Source: Lysinibacillus boronitolerans JCM 21713 = 10a = NBRC 103108 (lineage in GTDB: Bacteria; Bacillota; Bacilli; Bacillales_A; Planococcaceae). Taken from it: a stretch of DNA of 64,000 nt. Each line of letters starts with the position of its first letter. Positions within the stretch are counted from its first letter, which is position 1. The stretch is from assembly GCF_000772935.1 (NCBI RefSeq), contig NZ_JPVR01000079.1:186001-250000 (forward strand), read 5' to 3'. The position numbers were made by a program, and so were the translations under genes. This document shows, piece by piece, positions 25,652 through 34,371 of this stretch. The notes below the pieces were generated by a model. That model had not been told where the DNA came from, did not search any database, and saw only the letters and a program-made list of their open reading frames with translations.

Positions 25652-26773
25652 TCACAACTCGGAAAATTCCTCTTTCAAACGCTTACGAAATGTATTATCT
25701 GTAAGAAATTTCAATTGAAAACTATTCATACTATTTGAGAGCTTAATCTGCTCCATTGTATTTAAGTTGTTAGCGAAAAAGGCTATCTCTGTTTGATTTC
25801 CATCTTTATCTTCCGCATAGGCTGCTAGTGTTAACACAAATGCAGTCGACCCTCCCTTTTGACCAGCATGTTTTAACCATGCTTGATTTCTAGGATTCTG
25901 CATTAATTGCTCCAACACAGGATCTAAATATTTATGTACCTCTGGACTAAAGAAATTTTTATCATTCAATTTTTTTAATATAGAGATGTAATCATTTGTT
26001 GTGGCCCTTATTAAACGATCAGACCATATCTTTTGAAAATCCATATTAAGCATTTTTTGAGCTTTTATTTTCTCCTCAATTGTCAAAGGATGTTCTATCC
26101 AATTCGAATGAATAGCCAATGCACGCTCACGATATTCAACCATATCCATTTTTCGCAAAGCCGTTAATGTTGCTTTTTTCGTTAGATTTTTTTCCTCCAT
26201 CAAGTGAATGGGAATATAAAGCGCACTTACAATTGGATACAAAGGTTCATGATCCTCTACATTTAACTGCATAAGTACATCATTAATCATTTGAAAGTCT
26301 AATACATGCATTAAATATTCTGTATTTGCATTGGAGCTATAGGCGATCATGCCATTTGCTACTTCACTTAAAGGTACACTATCTGCCCCCTGAAGATTTA
26401 ACTGTGCTAACCATGCTTTATGTGCGCCGCCATCTGTTTTAGGAATATAAAAAGCCTCTAACTCCTTGAGATCGACTTGCTCTTGAGGATTAATACGGCC
26501 ATCCGCTGCTTGTTGAGCATAGGCGATGGCTACGATTATTTTAACCGTACTTGCTAATGGTAGCTGCTCCTTAGTGTTTAGCTCCACCCAATGTTGTTGA
26601 TTATAGTGAATGGCTACGGAAATATTTTCATCCTCTTTATGTTCCTTGATAAATTGCACGATATATTCAGGATCATTCTTGTTGATTTCTTTTTGAAACT
26701 TCCAAAAAATAATGCTACCTACAAAACCTATGCAAACCAAAACACCGCCAATCATCCAATACAACTTTTTCAT
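25652..26773 (-). CDS. Class A beta-lactamase-like serine hydrolase, membrane-anchored
   Basis: 373 residues. N-terminal membrane anchor (residues 1-25), then a penicillin-binding fold: SxxK as PLASTVKIIVAIAY near 75, SxN as YSSNANTEYL near 145, and KGG as HAGQKGGSTAF near 308. It resembles the YbxI/class A group, but the classical E166 loop is not obvious, so beta-lactam hydrolysis is unproven; a D,D-peptidase or esterase role is possible. ATG 26773 lies seven bases after GGAGG. Confidence 0.8.
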   Translation of the reverse strand: MKKLYWMIGGVLVCIGFVGSIIFWKFQKEINKNDPEYIVQFIKEHKEDENISVAIHYNQQHWVELNTKEQLPLASTVKIIVAIAYAQQAADGRINPQEQVDLKELEAFYIPKTDGGAHKAWLAQLNLQGADSVPLSEVANGMIAYSSNANTEYLMHVLDFQMINDVLMQLNVEDHEPLYPIVSALYIPIHLMEEKNLTKKATLTALRKMDMVEYRERALAIHSNWIEHPLTIEEKIKAQKMLNMDFQKIWSDRLIRATTNDYISILKKLNDKNFFSPEVHKYLDPVLEQLMQNPRNQAWLKHAGQKGGSTAFVLTLAAYAEDKDGNQTEIAFFANNLNTMEQIKLSNSMNSFQLKFLTDNTFRKRLKEEFSEL

Positions 26774-26811
26774 ATTCATCCCTCCATCATTCAGCTGCTT
26801 CTAACAACCAT

Positions 26812-27240
26812 TACTGTAATACTGTAGACGACAGGTTATTTAATCCTTCTGGCGGCATCACTTCTACAAGTATGCATACAGAATCCCTTGCTTGATTCAC
26901 CTCGAATAGTCCTTCTTCATCTTAATGGTAGAGATGGAAGGGCGCTTATTAAAACACTGCCGAACATTCGAAAAATGATCTTCTCCATAGCAATAATAAG
27001 GGGAATCCGAATAAGACCATTGGATAAGGGATGCCCTTTCAGATATGTCACAGTTAGTCTGTTTAGCAGCCTGTTCGTTCTGGCGCTTCCCATGACCAAG
27101 CTGAAACGCACGGAGCACGCCCTTCTCCAGTGGTGCACAACGATGCAGTAATAATATCGTTCACCATTTTTAAAAAGATCCAGAAACGTTTTTCTCGCTG
27201 CACAAACTATTTCAGCTGCCAATTGCTTGATGATAACGAT
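26812..27240 (-). pseudogene. DUF4303 gene, multiply frameshifted
   Basis: Successive pieces of one DUF4303 protein appear in order on the minus strand in different frames: ARKTFLDLFKNGERYYYC, then TTGEGRAPCVSAWSWEA, then LIQWSYSDSPYYCYGEDHF, then LFEVNQARDSVCILVEVMPP with the stop at 26812. At least three frameshifts separate them. DUF4303 proteins occur with SMI1/KNR4 genes, and an SMI1 remnant lies about 1.2 kb away. No functional product is possible. Confidence 0.8.
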
Positions 27241-27255
27241 CGTTGATATACCTTC

Positions 27256-27699
27256 TTAATGAATTAGAGAAGCTCTTAAATTGCTAGCCCCATTTTCTAA
27301 ATATCCTTTAAGGCATGTTAATGTATAGACCCAACCCTCTTTTTGGCCCATCATTTTTGCCACAATTTCTGGATCATGTGCATTCAACCCTGATTCTACA
27401 ACAGTAATAATTGTTTCACTTTGTGATTCTTCAAGTGTGATGGTTACCATCGTCACTTCACCATGCTCTTCTCCCCAAACAAACACAATTTTTTTATCCA
27501 TCTCCATTTCAAGGACTGTGATCACACCCTCTGCACCATACTCCTCATATTTAAGCGTGATTCTTTTACCTTCCCCCCATCTTTCGGAACTGCTAGAAAA
27601 CCAATAATGCCCGATTTCAGTAGGGGAAATAATGGCTTCAAATACTTTATGGGCTGGTTGATTGATTTTTAGTTTCGTTGTCACATCGGTATTTATCAT
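27256..27699 (-). CDS. SRPBCC / AHSA1-like protein
   Basis: 147 residues with the START-like fold of the activator-of-Hsp90 group: LKINQPAHKVFEAIISPTEIGHYW at residues 10-33, KIVFVWGEEHGEVTMVTITLEE near 70-90, and a final amphipathic helix (GWVYTLTCLKGYLENG). Such proteins bind hydrophobic ligands. No operon partner is evident; terminator downstream of the adjoining remnant. Ribosome site AAAGGATG before ATG. Confidence 0.85.
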   Translation of the reverse strand: MINTDVTTKLKINQPAHKVFEAIISPTEIGHYWFSSSSERWGEGKRITLKYEEYGAEGVITVLEMEMDKKIVFVWGEEHGEVTMVTITLEESQSETIITVVESGLNAHDPEIVAKMMGQKEGWVYTLTCLKGYLENGASNLRASLIH

Positions 27700-27784
27700 C
27701 GTTCATCATCCTTTTTTCATATTGTCTATCTACACCTTCGCCGAAATTTTCCATTAACCTTCCTTTCTAATAAAAATTCACTAA

Positions 27785-27820
27785 AAAAGGTGCGATTCTC
27801 CTAATGAAGTCGCACCTTTT
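27785..27820 (-). terminator. Rho-independent terminator
   Basis: Stem AAAAGGTGCGA / TCGCACCTTTT with T-rich flank on the minus strand. It follows the ABC-F remnant rather than an intact gene. Confidence 0.8.
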
Positions 27821-27930
27821 CACTTAAAATAAGCAGAAGGCGTATGGCCTCACCACCACTAAGTGTGGTAATTTTCTTTTGTAAATCAGTGCCAGCAAAC
27901 TGCATGGAATGAAATACGCTTCCTTTTCCA
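27800..27930 (-). pseudogene. ABC-F ATPase fragment
   Basis: One minus-strand frame reads GSVFHSMQFAGTDLQKKITT followed by LSGGEAIRLLLIL. This contains the ABC signature LSGGE in the context typical of ABC-F ribosome-protection proteins. Nothing else of the roughly 500-residue protein remains; the frame then runs into the terminator. A ribosome-site-like GGGAGG and an ATG lie just upstream but in a different frame. Confidence 0.65.
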
Positions 27931-28109
27931 TATTGCTACCTCCCGAAATGATCCTCCGTTATGTCAAGTTTCGAAAGTTCTCTCTAAAGACACACTAATT
28001 ACTGTCGATATATCACAAATGAACATTCCAAAAAGTATATCATTTGGTGAAAACCTGATATAGTATGGAATTTAAGAAAAATAAAATTTGATTTGGTGGT
28101 GTTATGTGA

Positions 28110-28949
28110 ATGAAGAAATACGTTATCGATATTTTAATGATTATGCTTGGATCACTGCTTTTTGCCCTAGCAGTTAACTTATTTGTTATTCCAAATGATT
28201 TAGGTGAAGGTGGCGTAACAGGCTTAACGATTATTGCTTATTATCTGTTCGGATGGTCGCCAAGTATTGTTAGTTTTGTTATGAATGCAGCTTTACTTAT
28301 CGTGGGTTATAAATTTTTAAATAGACAAACAACAATTTATACAATCATTGCGGTCTCATTCCACTCTTTATTTTTACATTTAACAGAAACGTGGTCTATT
28401 TCTTCAGATGAGATTATCGTCAATACAATTTTTGGTGGCGTATTTGCAGGAGTCGGTATTGGCTTGATTATCAGAGTTGGTGGTACAACAGCAGGTTCTA
28501 CCATTTTAGCGAGAATCACTAACAAATATCTTGGATGGAGTATTAGCTATGGACTTTTATTCTTCGATTTAATTGTTGCTTTTTCATCCTATTTTATCAT
28601 TGGTGCAGAGGCATTAATGCTAACAATTGTTATGCTATATGTTGGTACTAAGGTAATGGAGTTTGTTATTGAAGGAGTTAACCCTAAAAAGGCAGTTACC
28701 ATTATCTCTAAGAAGCCAGAAGACATTGCTGGACAGGTAACTGCTTATATGAATCGTGGGGTAACTGTGCTATCAGGTCATGGTTATTACACAAAGGAAC
28801 AAAAGGAAATTCTGTATATTGTTATCAGTAAGCAAGAAGTTGTTAAGCTCAAAAAAATTGTCAAAGAAGTCGACAAGGACGCCTTTATTGCCATACATGA
28901 TGTAAGGGATGTTTTCGGAGAAGGCTTTATTGAATTAGCAAAATCATAA
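28110..28949 (+). CDS. YitT family membrane protein (DUF161/DUF2179)
   Basis: 279 residues. Five or six membrane helices cover residues 5-185, with repeats of the YitT motif (IPNDLGEGGVTGLTIIAYYL near 27, GIGLIIRVGGTTAGSTILAR near 115). A cytosolic DUF2179 domain follows at 200-275 (GRGVTVLSGHGYYTKEQKEILY-like). Function unknown; B. subtilis has several paralogues. Monocistronic, with a terminator ten bases downstream. Confidence 0.9.
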   Translation: MKKYVIDILMIMLGSLLFALAVNLFVIPNDLGEGGVTGLTIIAYYLFGWSPSIVSFVMNAALLIVGYKFLNRQTTIYTIIAVSFHSLFLHLTETWSISSDEIIVNTIFGGVFAGVGIGLIIRVGGTTAGSTILARITNKYLGWSISYGLLFFDLIVAFSSYFIIGAEALMLTIVMLYVGTKVMEFVIEGVNPKKAVTIISKKPEDIAGQVTAYMNRGVTVLSGHGYYTKEQKEILYIVISKQEVVKLKKIVKEVDKDAFIAIHDVRDVFGEGFIELAKS

Positions 28950-28958
28950 ACAGTCAAT

Positions 28959-28994
28959 AACACCTTTTGTAAGTAACAACAAAAGGTGTTTTAT
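28959..28994 (+). terminator. Rho-independent terminator
   Basis: Stem AACACCTTTTGT / ACAAAAGGTGTT followed by TTTATGTTG. Confidence 0.85.
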
Positions 28995-29035
28995 GTTGTT
29001 GAAAAAAGATTCATGTTACTAGCAACAAAAGATCT

Positions 29036-29165
29036 TTTGGCAAAGCGAAGGGGGATTTCCTTTTCACCAGCGTCCTTTCCATGGGGCGTCCGATGAGCCG
29101 CCTCACTCACTTACGTTCACTCCAGGGTCTCATCTGTGACGCTGGCTCCTCTCCAATCAACCATG
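29036..29165. repeat. Degenerate dispersed intergenic repeat element
   Basis: Of higher GC than its surroundings and able to fold: CCAGCGTC (29067) pairs with GACGCTGG (29138) and GATGAG (29092) with CTCATC (29129). The wording (GAGACCCTGGAGTGAACG, GGCGGCTCATCGGACGCCCC, AAAGGACGC, AAAAGGAAATCCCC on the minus strand) recalls the widespread Bacillales intergenic palindromic repeat as I remember it. Only one copy is visible in this window, so the repeat call rests on memory. Confidence 0.5.
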
Positions 29166-29273
29166 TGCAAAAGTGTCTTTTCCTTATCTTTCATACTAAC
29201 AGTAGAAGTAGCTTGCAACGGATATCCATTTTCACCTTTCACAAAAATTCTATTGGTGGTTTTGTTTTTCGAT

Positions 29274-30182
29274 TTACTTATTTCTATCAATCTGTAAAGA
29301 GCTTTCAATAATACTGTCTAATAGTGCTGAATAGCTGATCCCCGCAGCAAGGGCACTTTTTGGTAGGAGGCTATTTTGCGTCATGCCAGGCAATGTATTA
29401 ACCTCCAACACATAAGGAACACCATCCTTAATTAACATATCTACTCTTGCATAAACACTGCACTTTAAAGACTTGTAACTAATCATCGCTGCTTTTGCCA
29501 CTCGGTCATGAATCGCAAGGGGCAGTTCCACAGGCTCCTCTACTGTAGAAGCATCGTCATATTTTGCCTGGTAGTCAAAAAATACTGCTGTATGTTTGAT
29601 TGACAGGACTGGCAATAGCTGTTCATTGAGTATTGGGCATGTAATTTCGTCGCCAATCAAATATTGCTCAATAATGATTTCGCTATCCCAATTTAATACT
29701 TCTGTAACAGCAGCCAATAAGGCACTCCGATCATGAACAATTTGAACACCCACACTAGAGCCACCAGTATTCGGCTTAACTACAAGTGGATAACCCATAA
29801 GCTCTATATCCTGTAAGGGCAGCTCATCCCCCTTTATGAGATGCACCCAATCTGGTGTTGCGACACCTTCATATCGAAGAATTTTTTTAGCCATATTTTT
29901 ATCCATGCACAAACTACTTGCTAGAAGACCGCTTCCTGTATAAGGAATACCCAATGTTTCCAGCACTCCCTGAATCGTACCATCCTCCCCGAACTTACCG
30001 TGAAGTGCTAATAAAGCCACATCAATGTTACGCACCTTGTCAATTACCTCTTTGTTGTCATCTAATGTAATGGCTACAACTTCGTATTTTCGCTTATCTA
30101 ATTGAGTGACCATTTCCTTACCTGTCATGATGGAAACCTGCTTTTCAGAGGAAGTACCACCCATAATTACGCCAACCTTCAT
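29274..30182 (-). CDS. ddl: D-alanine-D-alanine ligase
   Basis: 302 residues, normal Ddl length, ATP-grasp fold. Seen: MGGTSSEKQVSIMTG near 7, LALHGKFGEDGTIQGVLE near 58, YTGSGLLASSLCMDK near 80, GGSSVGVQIV near 145, and EVNTLPGMTQNSLLPKSA near 265. It makes the D-Ala-D-Ala dipeptide for peptidoglycan in the cytosol. It starts four bases after a MocR-type regulator stop, so the two are co-transcribed. The MocR-ddl pairing matches DdlR-Ddl of Brevibacillus, where the regulator activates ddl. Confidence 0.93.
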   Translation of the reverse strand: MKVGVIMGGTSSEKQVSIMTGKEMVTQLDKRKYEVVAITLDDNKEVIDKVRNIDVALLALHGKFGEDGTIQGVLETLGIPYTGSGLLASSLCMDKNMAKKILRYEGVATPDWVHLIKGDELPLQDIELMGYPLVVKPNTGGSSVGVQIVHDRSALLAAVTEVLNWDSEIIIEQYLIGDEITCPILNEQLLPVLSIKHTAVFFDYQAKYDDASTVEEPVELPLAIHDRVAKAAMISYKSLKCSVYARVDMLIKDGVPYVLEVNTLPGMTQNSLLPKSALAAGISYSALLDSIIESSLQIDRNK

Positions 30183-30186
30183 TTTT

Positions 30187-31635
30187 TCAACTCCTCATAA
30201 CGTTTTTCAATGTATCACCAATGATTTGAATACCTCGAACAATATCGTCATCTGCTAAACGAGAAAAACCTAAACGAAATGTATTACTACCTCTCCCATT
30301 TGTATAAAATACATCGCCTGGATAAAATACTACGCCCTTGTCATAGCACTTCTCCAGCAACAAACGTGCATCTACTGCCTCTTCTAGCTCTATAAAGAGA
30401 TGAAGCCCCCCATCCCCTGTTATCCTGCTAAAGGGAATGTATTGCATACAGGCTTGACGGGCAAGCTCATATTTTTTCTTGTAAACAAATCTTGCTTTCT
30501 TTAAATATTTTTCAAAGTAACCATCCTGTAAATATTGATATAACACTGCCTGATCCAGTGTTGATGTATGAATTGTTCGCGCTCTTTTCATACTTTCCAA
30601 GCTATCAATTAACTCCTTATCTGCTAAAATCCAGCCAACACGTAAGCCAGGGAAAAGAATTTTAGAAAAGCTACCAATATAGACAATGTTATTACCTGTA
30701 CCACTAAAAGCGATTAGTGGTGCCAAATGAGAGCTTGAATACCTTAATTCCTCATTAAAACCATCTTCTACAATGGGTATTTGATATTTTGAAAAAAGCT
30801 GAAAAATAGCACTCCTTTTCTCGGAAGAAGTGACAATTCCTGTTGGATTATGATAGGACGGGATAAGATAGGCAAAATCGAAATCCTTATCTGCTAACGT
30901 TTTTTCCACCTGTTCCATGTCAATCCCGTCATCTTGCATATCGATGCCATGTATGTCTAGCCCATGCAAACGGAAAAGCTTCAATGCTGCGTGATGTGTA
31001 GGATTTTCACATAGTACACGCCCTGATTTTTTAGCTAAAGAGGTCAATAAAATATCGAGACCTTCTGTAAAACCATTTGTAATTAAAATATCTTTATTAG
31101 AGATGTCTACACCTTTCATCTCCATATAGCTAAGAAGATGGTCAATTAAAGGCTTATATCCCTTGGCATAGCCATAGTTCAAGACAATATCTCCTTCAAT
31201 CGACATTCTTGTGAGAAACGCCCTTTTGAAATTTTCAACATCAAAAAGCTTTTCTTCTGGGGCAATACTCGTAAACGAAATCATGCCTTTTTTCCAGTGT
31301 ATATCTTGCCGTATTAAATCGATTTCATCTGCTAATAAAGTGGTTTCATTCAGCCTTTGCTTCCAATCTATTTCAATAGAAGAAGTTTTCAATGTAGTAA
31401 CCTTTCCGATAAAATGCCCTTTTCCTTTCACTGCATAAATGATACCATCTAGCTCTAATTCGGCATATGCATTCAGCACCGTATTCCTACTGACCGCTAA
31501 TAGCTTACTAAGTTCTCGGGTAGATGGAAGCTTTTGATGTTCCAACAGATGCCCCTTGACAATCATGTCTTGAACATAATCCTTCAATTGTACATAAATT
31601 GGTCGTTCATCCATAAGCTTAAAATCACTAAACAC
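30187..31635 (-). CDS. ddlR: MocR-type PLP-dependent regulator, DdlR-like
   Basis: 482 residues: an N-terminal GntR winged helix (PIYVQLKDYVQDMIVKGHL, LPSTRELSKLLAVSRNTVLN, residues 13-60), then an aspartate-aminotransferase-like domain. PLP Lys lies in YIGSFSKILFPGLRVGW near 315. GTG start, seven bases after AAGGGGG. MocR proteins sense amino-acid-like ligands via PLP. Immediate linkage to ddl supports DdlR, which senses D-alanyl-dipeptide status in Brevibacillus; this is inference from synteny. Confidence 0.82.
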   Translation of the reverse strand: MFSDFKLMDERPIYVQLKDYVQDMIVKGHLLEHQKLPSTRELSKLLAVSRNTVLNAYAELELDGIIYAVKGKGHFIGKVTTLKTSSIEIDWKQRLNETTLLADEIDLIRQDIHWKKGMISFTSIAPEEKLFDVENFKRAFLTRMSIEGDIVLNYGYAKGYKPLIDHLLSYMEMKGVDISNKDILITNGFTEGLDILLTSLAKKSGRVLCENPTHHAALKLFRLHGLDIHGIDMQDDGIDMEQVEKTLADKDFDFAYLIPSYHNPTGIVTSSEKRSAIFQLFSKYQIPIVEDGFNEELRYSSSHLAPLIAFSGTGNNIVYIGSFSKILFPGLRVGWILADKELIDSLESMKRARTIHTSTLDQAVLYQYLQDGYFEKYLKKARFVYKKKYELARQACMQYIPFSRITGDGGLHLFIELEEAVDARLLLEKCYDKGVVFYPGDVFYTNGRGSNTFRLGFSRLADDDIVRGIQIIGDTLKNVMRS

Positions 31636-31767
31636 TTCCTAACCCCCTTGCTTCATTTTTGCATAAACCATGATAACCAAAAAGGTCCACGCATTATGTA
31701 ATTTCCTGTTAGAGTGGTTGCTCTTTCTTCTATCATATTTCAATATAGTCATAAGCATAAAAAGAAA

Positions 31768-31805
31768 ACTCCTCTTTTGAGAAGTATATCTTCAAAAGAG
31801 GAGTT
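31768..31805 (-). terminator. Terminator of symporter gene
   Basis: Perfect stem AACTCCTCTTTTGA / TCAAAAGAGGAGTT, minus-strand tail TTTTCTTTTTATG. Confidence 0.88.
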
Positions 31806-31811
31806 AAATTA

Positions 31812-33266
31812 TTATTTTAAAATATCATTTAGACCATTTTCATTTTTATCAGGACATACTAAAGACACGACTACTCCAACAATTAAGCAAATAAAGAATG
31901 TCGCTGCCTTGGCTGACACAACAGCCTCCATAGGTGACAGGGACCATGCAATCGCACTAATAAAGCCGACAATAATTGTCGCAATGACCCCAATGCCTGA
32001 AACACGTTTCCAGAAAAAGATTAAAAGGATCACAACCGAAAACGTATTGCCAATCCCTGCCCATGCAAAGGATACTAAGCTATAAATCACAGAACCTGAT
32101 TTAAGTGAAATGATAATCCCCACAATCCCACTAATAACAGCCACTAGACGCGAAAGGTGAACTAATTTTTTGCTAGAAATATTCCAACGTAATGTTTTAT
32201 GAATTATGTCCTCACTTATCGATGTTGTGATGACTAACAATTGAGACGATGCCGTTGACATAATAGCTGCTAAAATACCAGCCACAATAATTCCTGCAAC
32301 CCAAGGTGGTAAAATTTCAAACACCATATGCGGCAATATCATTTCAGGATCCTCAATAGAGCCTTGTTTATACAAAGTGGACGCAAAAATAGCAGATAGA
32401 AAGGCACCCACATAGACAATTAATGTCCAAATAATTGCCATATTACGGCCAGTAATTCGCTCTTTTTCAGTCGTAATAGCCATAAAGCGAGAGCTCAATT
32501 GAGGTTGCCCCCCTAGCCAGCCAAAGAACCATGATAGATTTGTAAATAGCATCGCCCCTAAGGCAAGACCATTTAAGCCTCCAACCCAACTATCCGCCCC
32601 ATTGCCCATTTGTGCAAGCTCTGTTGAAATGCTTAAACCCTGATGTTGAATTTCCATATAAGCTGCAATTGGTACAATAACGAACGAGATCAGCATTAAA
32701 AAACTTTGGATTGTATCTGTCCAAACAACAGACATAAATCCTCCCATACATGAATAGGCAATTATTATTGCACCAATAATAATTGTTCCCCATGTAATGT
32801 TAAGTCCTGAGAATGAATAAATTGTTTTACCCATTCCTGAAAATTGAGCTGCTAAATAACAAACAAAGAATAACACCATCACTGCAGAAGCTAACCAACG
32901 AATTATATCTGCGTGCTTTGGAAATTTAACGGCAATATAATCTGTTAGGCTATTCACTTTATATTTTTGTTGCTCTGTCATAAAGCGCTTTGATAAAAAT
33001 AGCCATGATGCAACAACGCCTAAAAGCATGCCAGATAAAATCCAAATACCAGACAGCCCAGCCACATAAATAAAGCCAATTGCCCCTAAAAACATATAGG
33101 CGGATTCACCCGTAGCACGCTCAGAAAAGGCTAATGCCCAGCCCGGTAGTTTATTTCCCCCTAGAAAGTAGTCATTATGTGATAAATCTTTTTTACTGAA
33201 GTAAATACCTACTCCTAACATAGCGAGTAAATAGATAAATATTTCAACATAAACAATTGTATGCAT
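31812..33266 (-). CDS. Sodium:solute symporter (SSS family)
   Basis: 484 residues with about 13 membrane helices. SSS features: SHNDYFLGGNKLPGWALAFS near 28, ERATGESAYMFLGAIGF near 47, and the Na2-site helix AGILAAIMSTASSQLLVITT near 330, which includes the conserved Ser/Thr residues. Resembles PutP/PanF-type symporters; the substrate could be proline or another small carboxylate. ATG 33266 is 11 bases after GGAGG; the ATG at 33284 overlaps the ribosome site. Adjacent to the LysR/ATC cluster, so transport of a related compound is conceivable. Confidence 0.85.
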   Translation of the reverse strand: MHTIVYVEIFIYLLAMLGVGIYFSKKDLSHNDYFLGGNKLPGWALAFSERATGESAYMFLGAIGFIYVAGLSGIWILSGMLLGVVASWLFLSKRFMTEQQKYKVNSLTDYIAVKFPKHADIIRWLASAVMVLFFVCYLAAQFSGMGKTIYSFSGLNITWGTIIIGAIIIAYSCMGGFMSVVWTDTIQSFLMLISFVIVPIAAYMEIQHQGLSISTELAQMGNGADSWVGGLNGLALGAMLFTNLSWFFGWLGGQPQLSSRFMAITTEKERITGRNMAIIWTLIVYVGAFLSAIFASTLYKQGSIEDPEMILPHMVFEILPPWVAGIIVAGILAAIMSTASSQLLVITTSISEDIIHKTLRWNISSKKLVHLSRLVAVISGIVGIIISLKSGSVIYSLVSFAWAGIGNTFSVVILLIFFWKRVSGIGVIATIIVGFISAIAWSLSPMEAVVSAKAATFFICLIVGVVVSLVCPDKNENGLNDILK

Positions 33267-33282
33267 ATACCCAAAGTCCTCC

Positions 33283-33322
33283 ATCTGATTAATCTAAACA
33301 ATCCCAATTGGTTTTATCAGAT
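33283..33322 (-). promoter_or_regulatory. Nested palindromes upstream of symporter
   Basis: ATCTGATTAA (33283-33292) is an inverted partner of TTTATCAGAT (33313-33322) with one mismatch, and CCAATTGG (33304-33311) lies between them. It could be a repressor operator or a leader hairpin. Confidence 0.4.
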
Positions 33323-33352
33323 AATAGTTCGGGTTTTTTTAATTGTCAATAA

Positions 33353-34234
33353 CTAATTTTGTAAAAAGGAGGCAAAGTATTTCGATATTTCTACAAACTT
33401 TAAAGCTCCTGGAGAAAGAAGAATACTGTGTTTATGTGCAATTCCAACCTGTCTAATATATGCTTGATAAAATTTTTTTCTAATCAGGTTACTTGGCGCA
33501 TGTAGCAAAAGGGAATTCGGCACAATTGAAATGCCTAAATTTTCATTGACCATCGTCAAAATGACTTGGTCAACTGATAATTCATAGACCACATTGGGAT
33601 GAATTTTATGTTTAGCCAAAATCCTTGATACATCTCGATCAATTGTACGTTTAGGCATAATCCAGCGCTCATCCTGCAATTGCTCTAGAGAGAGCCTGTC
33701 TTCATTCGCCAATGGATGATCCTGTGCCATAATGCAAACAAGCTCATCATTAAAAATCGCATCGAATACAAGATGTTTAGAACTTGGCTGCACTAAAAAA
33801 CCAATATCCACAACACCATTGTGAAGCCAGTCCTCGATTTGATCATAATCTCCCTCCATCAAACGAATTTGTAAGTCTGGATGATGCTGTTCGAAATACG
33901 CTAAAACCTTTGGTAATAAGACCAATGAAACACTTGGTAGAATACCAACCGATAATGTACCCCCAATGAGATTTTTTAAATTTGCCACAGAGGTTTCAAG
34001 CTGTTGTTGTTGCTGCAATATTTTGGATATGTGTTCGTAAACAATTCTCCCCTCACTCGTTAAAACAATATTATTGCGGTTTCGAATAATTAGAGAAAGC
34101 CCTAATTCTGCCTCTAAATTACTAATCGTATGACTAATTGAAGACTGTGTGAGATTGAGCTTTAAGCCTGTTTCTGTAAAATTCCCTGTATCGATAAGTG
34201 TATGGAAAGCAATATATTGCGCTAATGTAGCCAT
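33353..34234 (-). CDS. LysR family regulator
   Basis: 293 residues. HTH: FHTLIDTGNFTETGLKLNLT, then QSSISHTISNLEAELGLSLI (residues 10-50). The effector domain has GGTLSVGILPSVSLVLLPKV near 90 and VDIGFLVQPSS near 145. Resembles CynR/CitR-like LysR proteins. Divergent from the ATC-hydrolase operon with a 137-bp gap, the classical place for a LysR target promoter, so it probably activates that operon in response to its substrate. Confidence 0.88.
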   Translation of the reverse strand: MATLAQYIAFHTLIDTGNFTETGLKLNLTQSSISHTISNLEAELGLSLIIRNRNNIVLTSEGRIVYEHISKILQQQQQLETSVANLKNLIGGTLSVGILPSVSLVLLPKVLAYFEQHHPDLQIRLMEGDYDQIEDWLHNGVVDIGFLVQPSSKHLVFDAIFNDELVCIMAQDHPLANEDRLSLEQLQDERWIMPKRTIDRDVSRILAKHKIHPNVVYELSVDQVILTMVNENLGISIVPNSLLLHAPSNLIRKKFYQAYIRQVGIAHKHSILLSPGALKFVEISKYFASFLQN

Positions 34235-34371
34235 GCTATTCTGCCCCTTTTATGATTTTTTTTCATATATGATTGTGCAAATATTCATTTGATTTAAATT
34301 ACTAGCCACCTCTATAATAAAAATAAAATCCAAGTAAATCAATATGATTTGTTAATGAGGTGGCTCATAAA

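Noticed and set aside
26888-27151. 87-codon plus-strand frame
   Set aside because: It is antisense to the DUF4303 pseudogene, whose fragments are recognisable on the minus strand.
29081-29311. 76-codon plus-strand frame between yitT and ddl
   Set aside because: It runs across the dispersed repeat and the 3' end of ddl, with no protein-like pattern.
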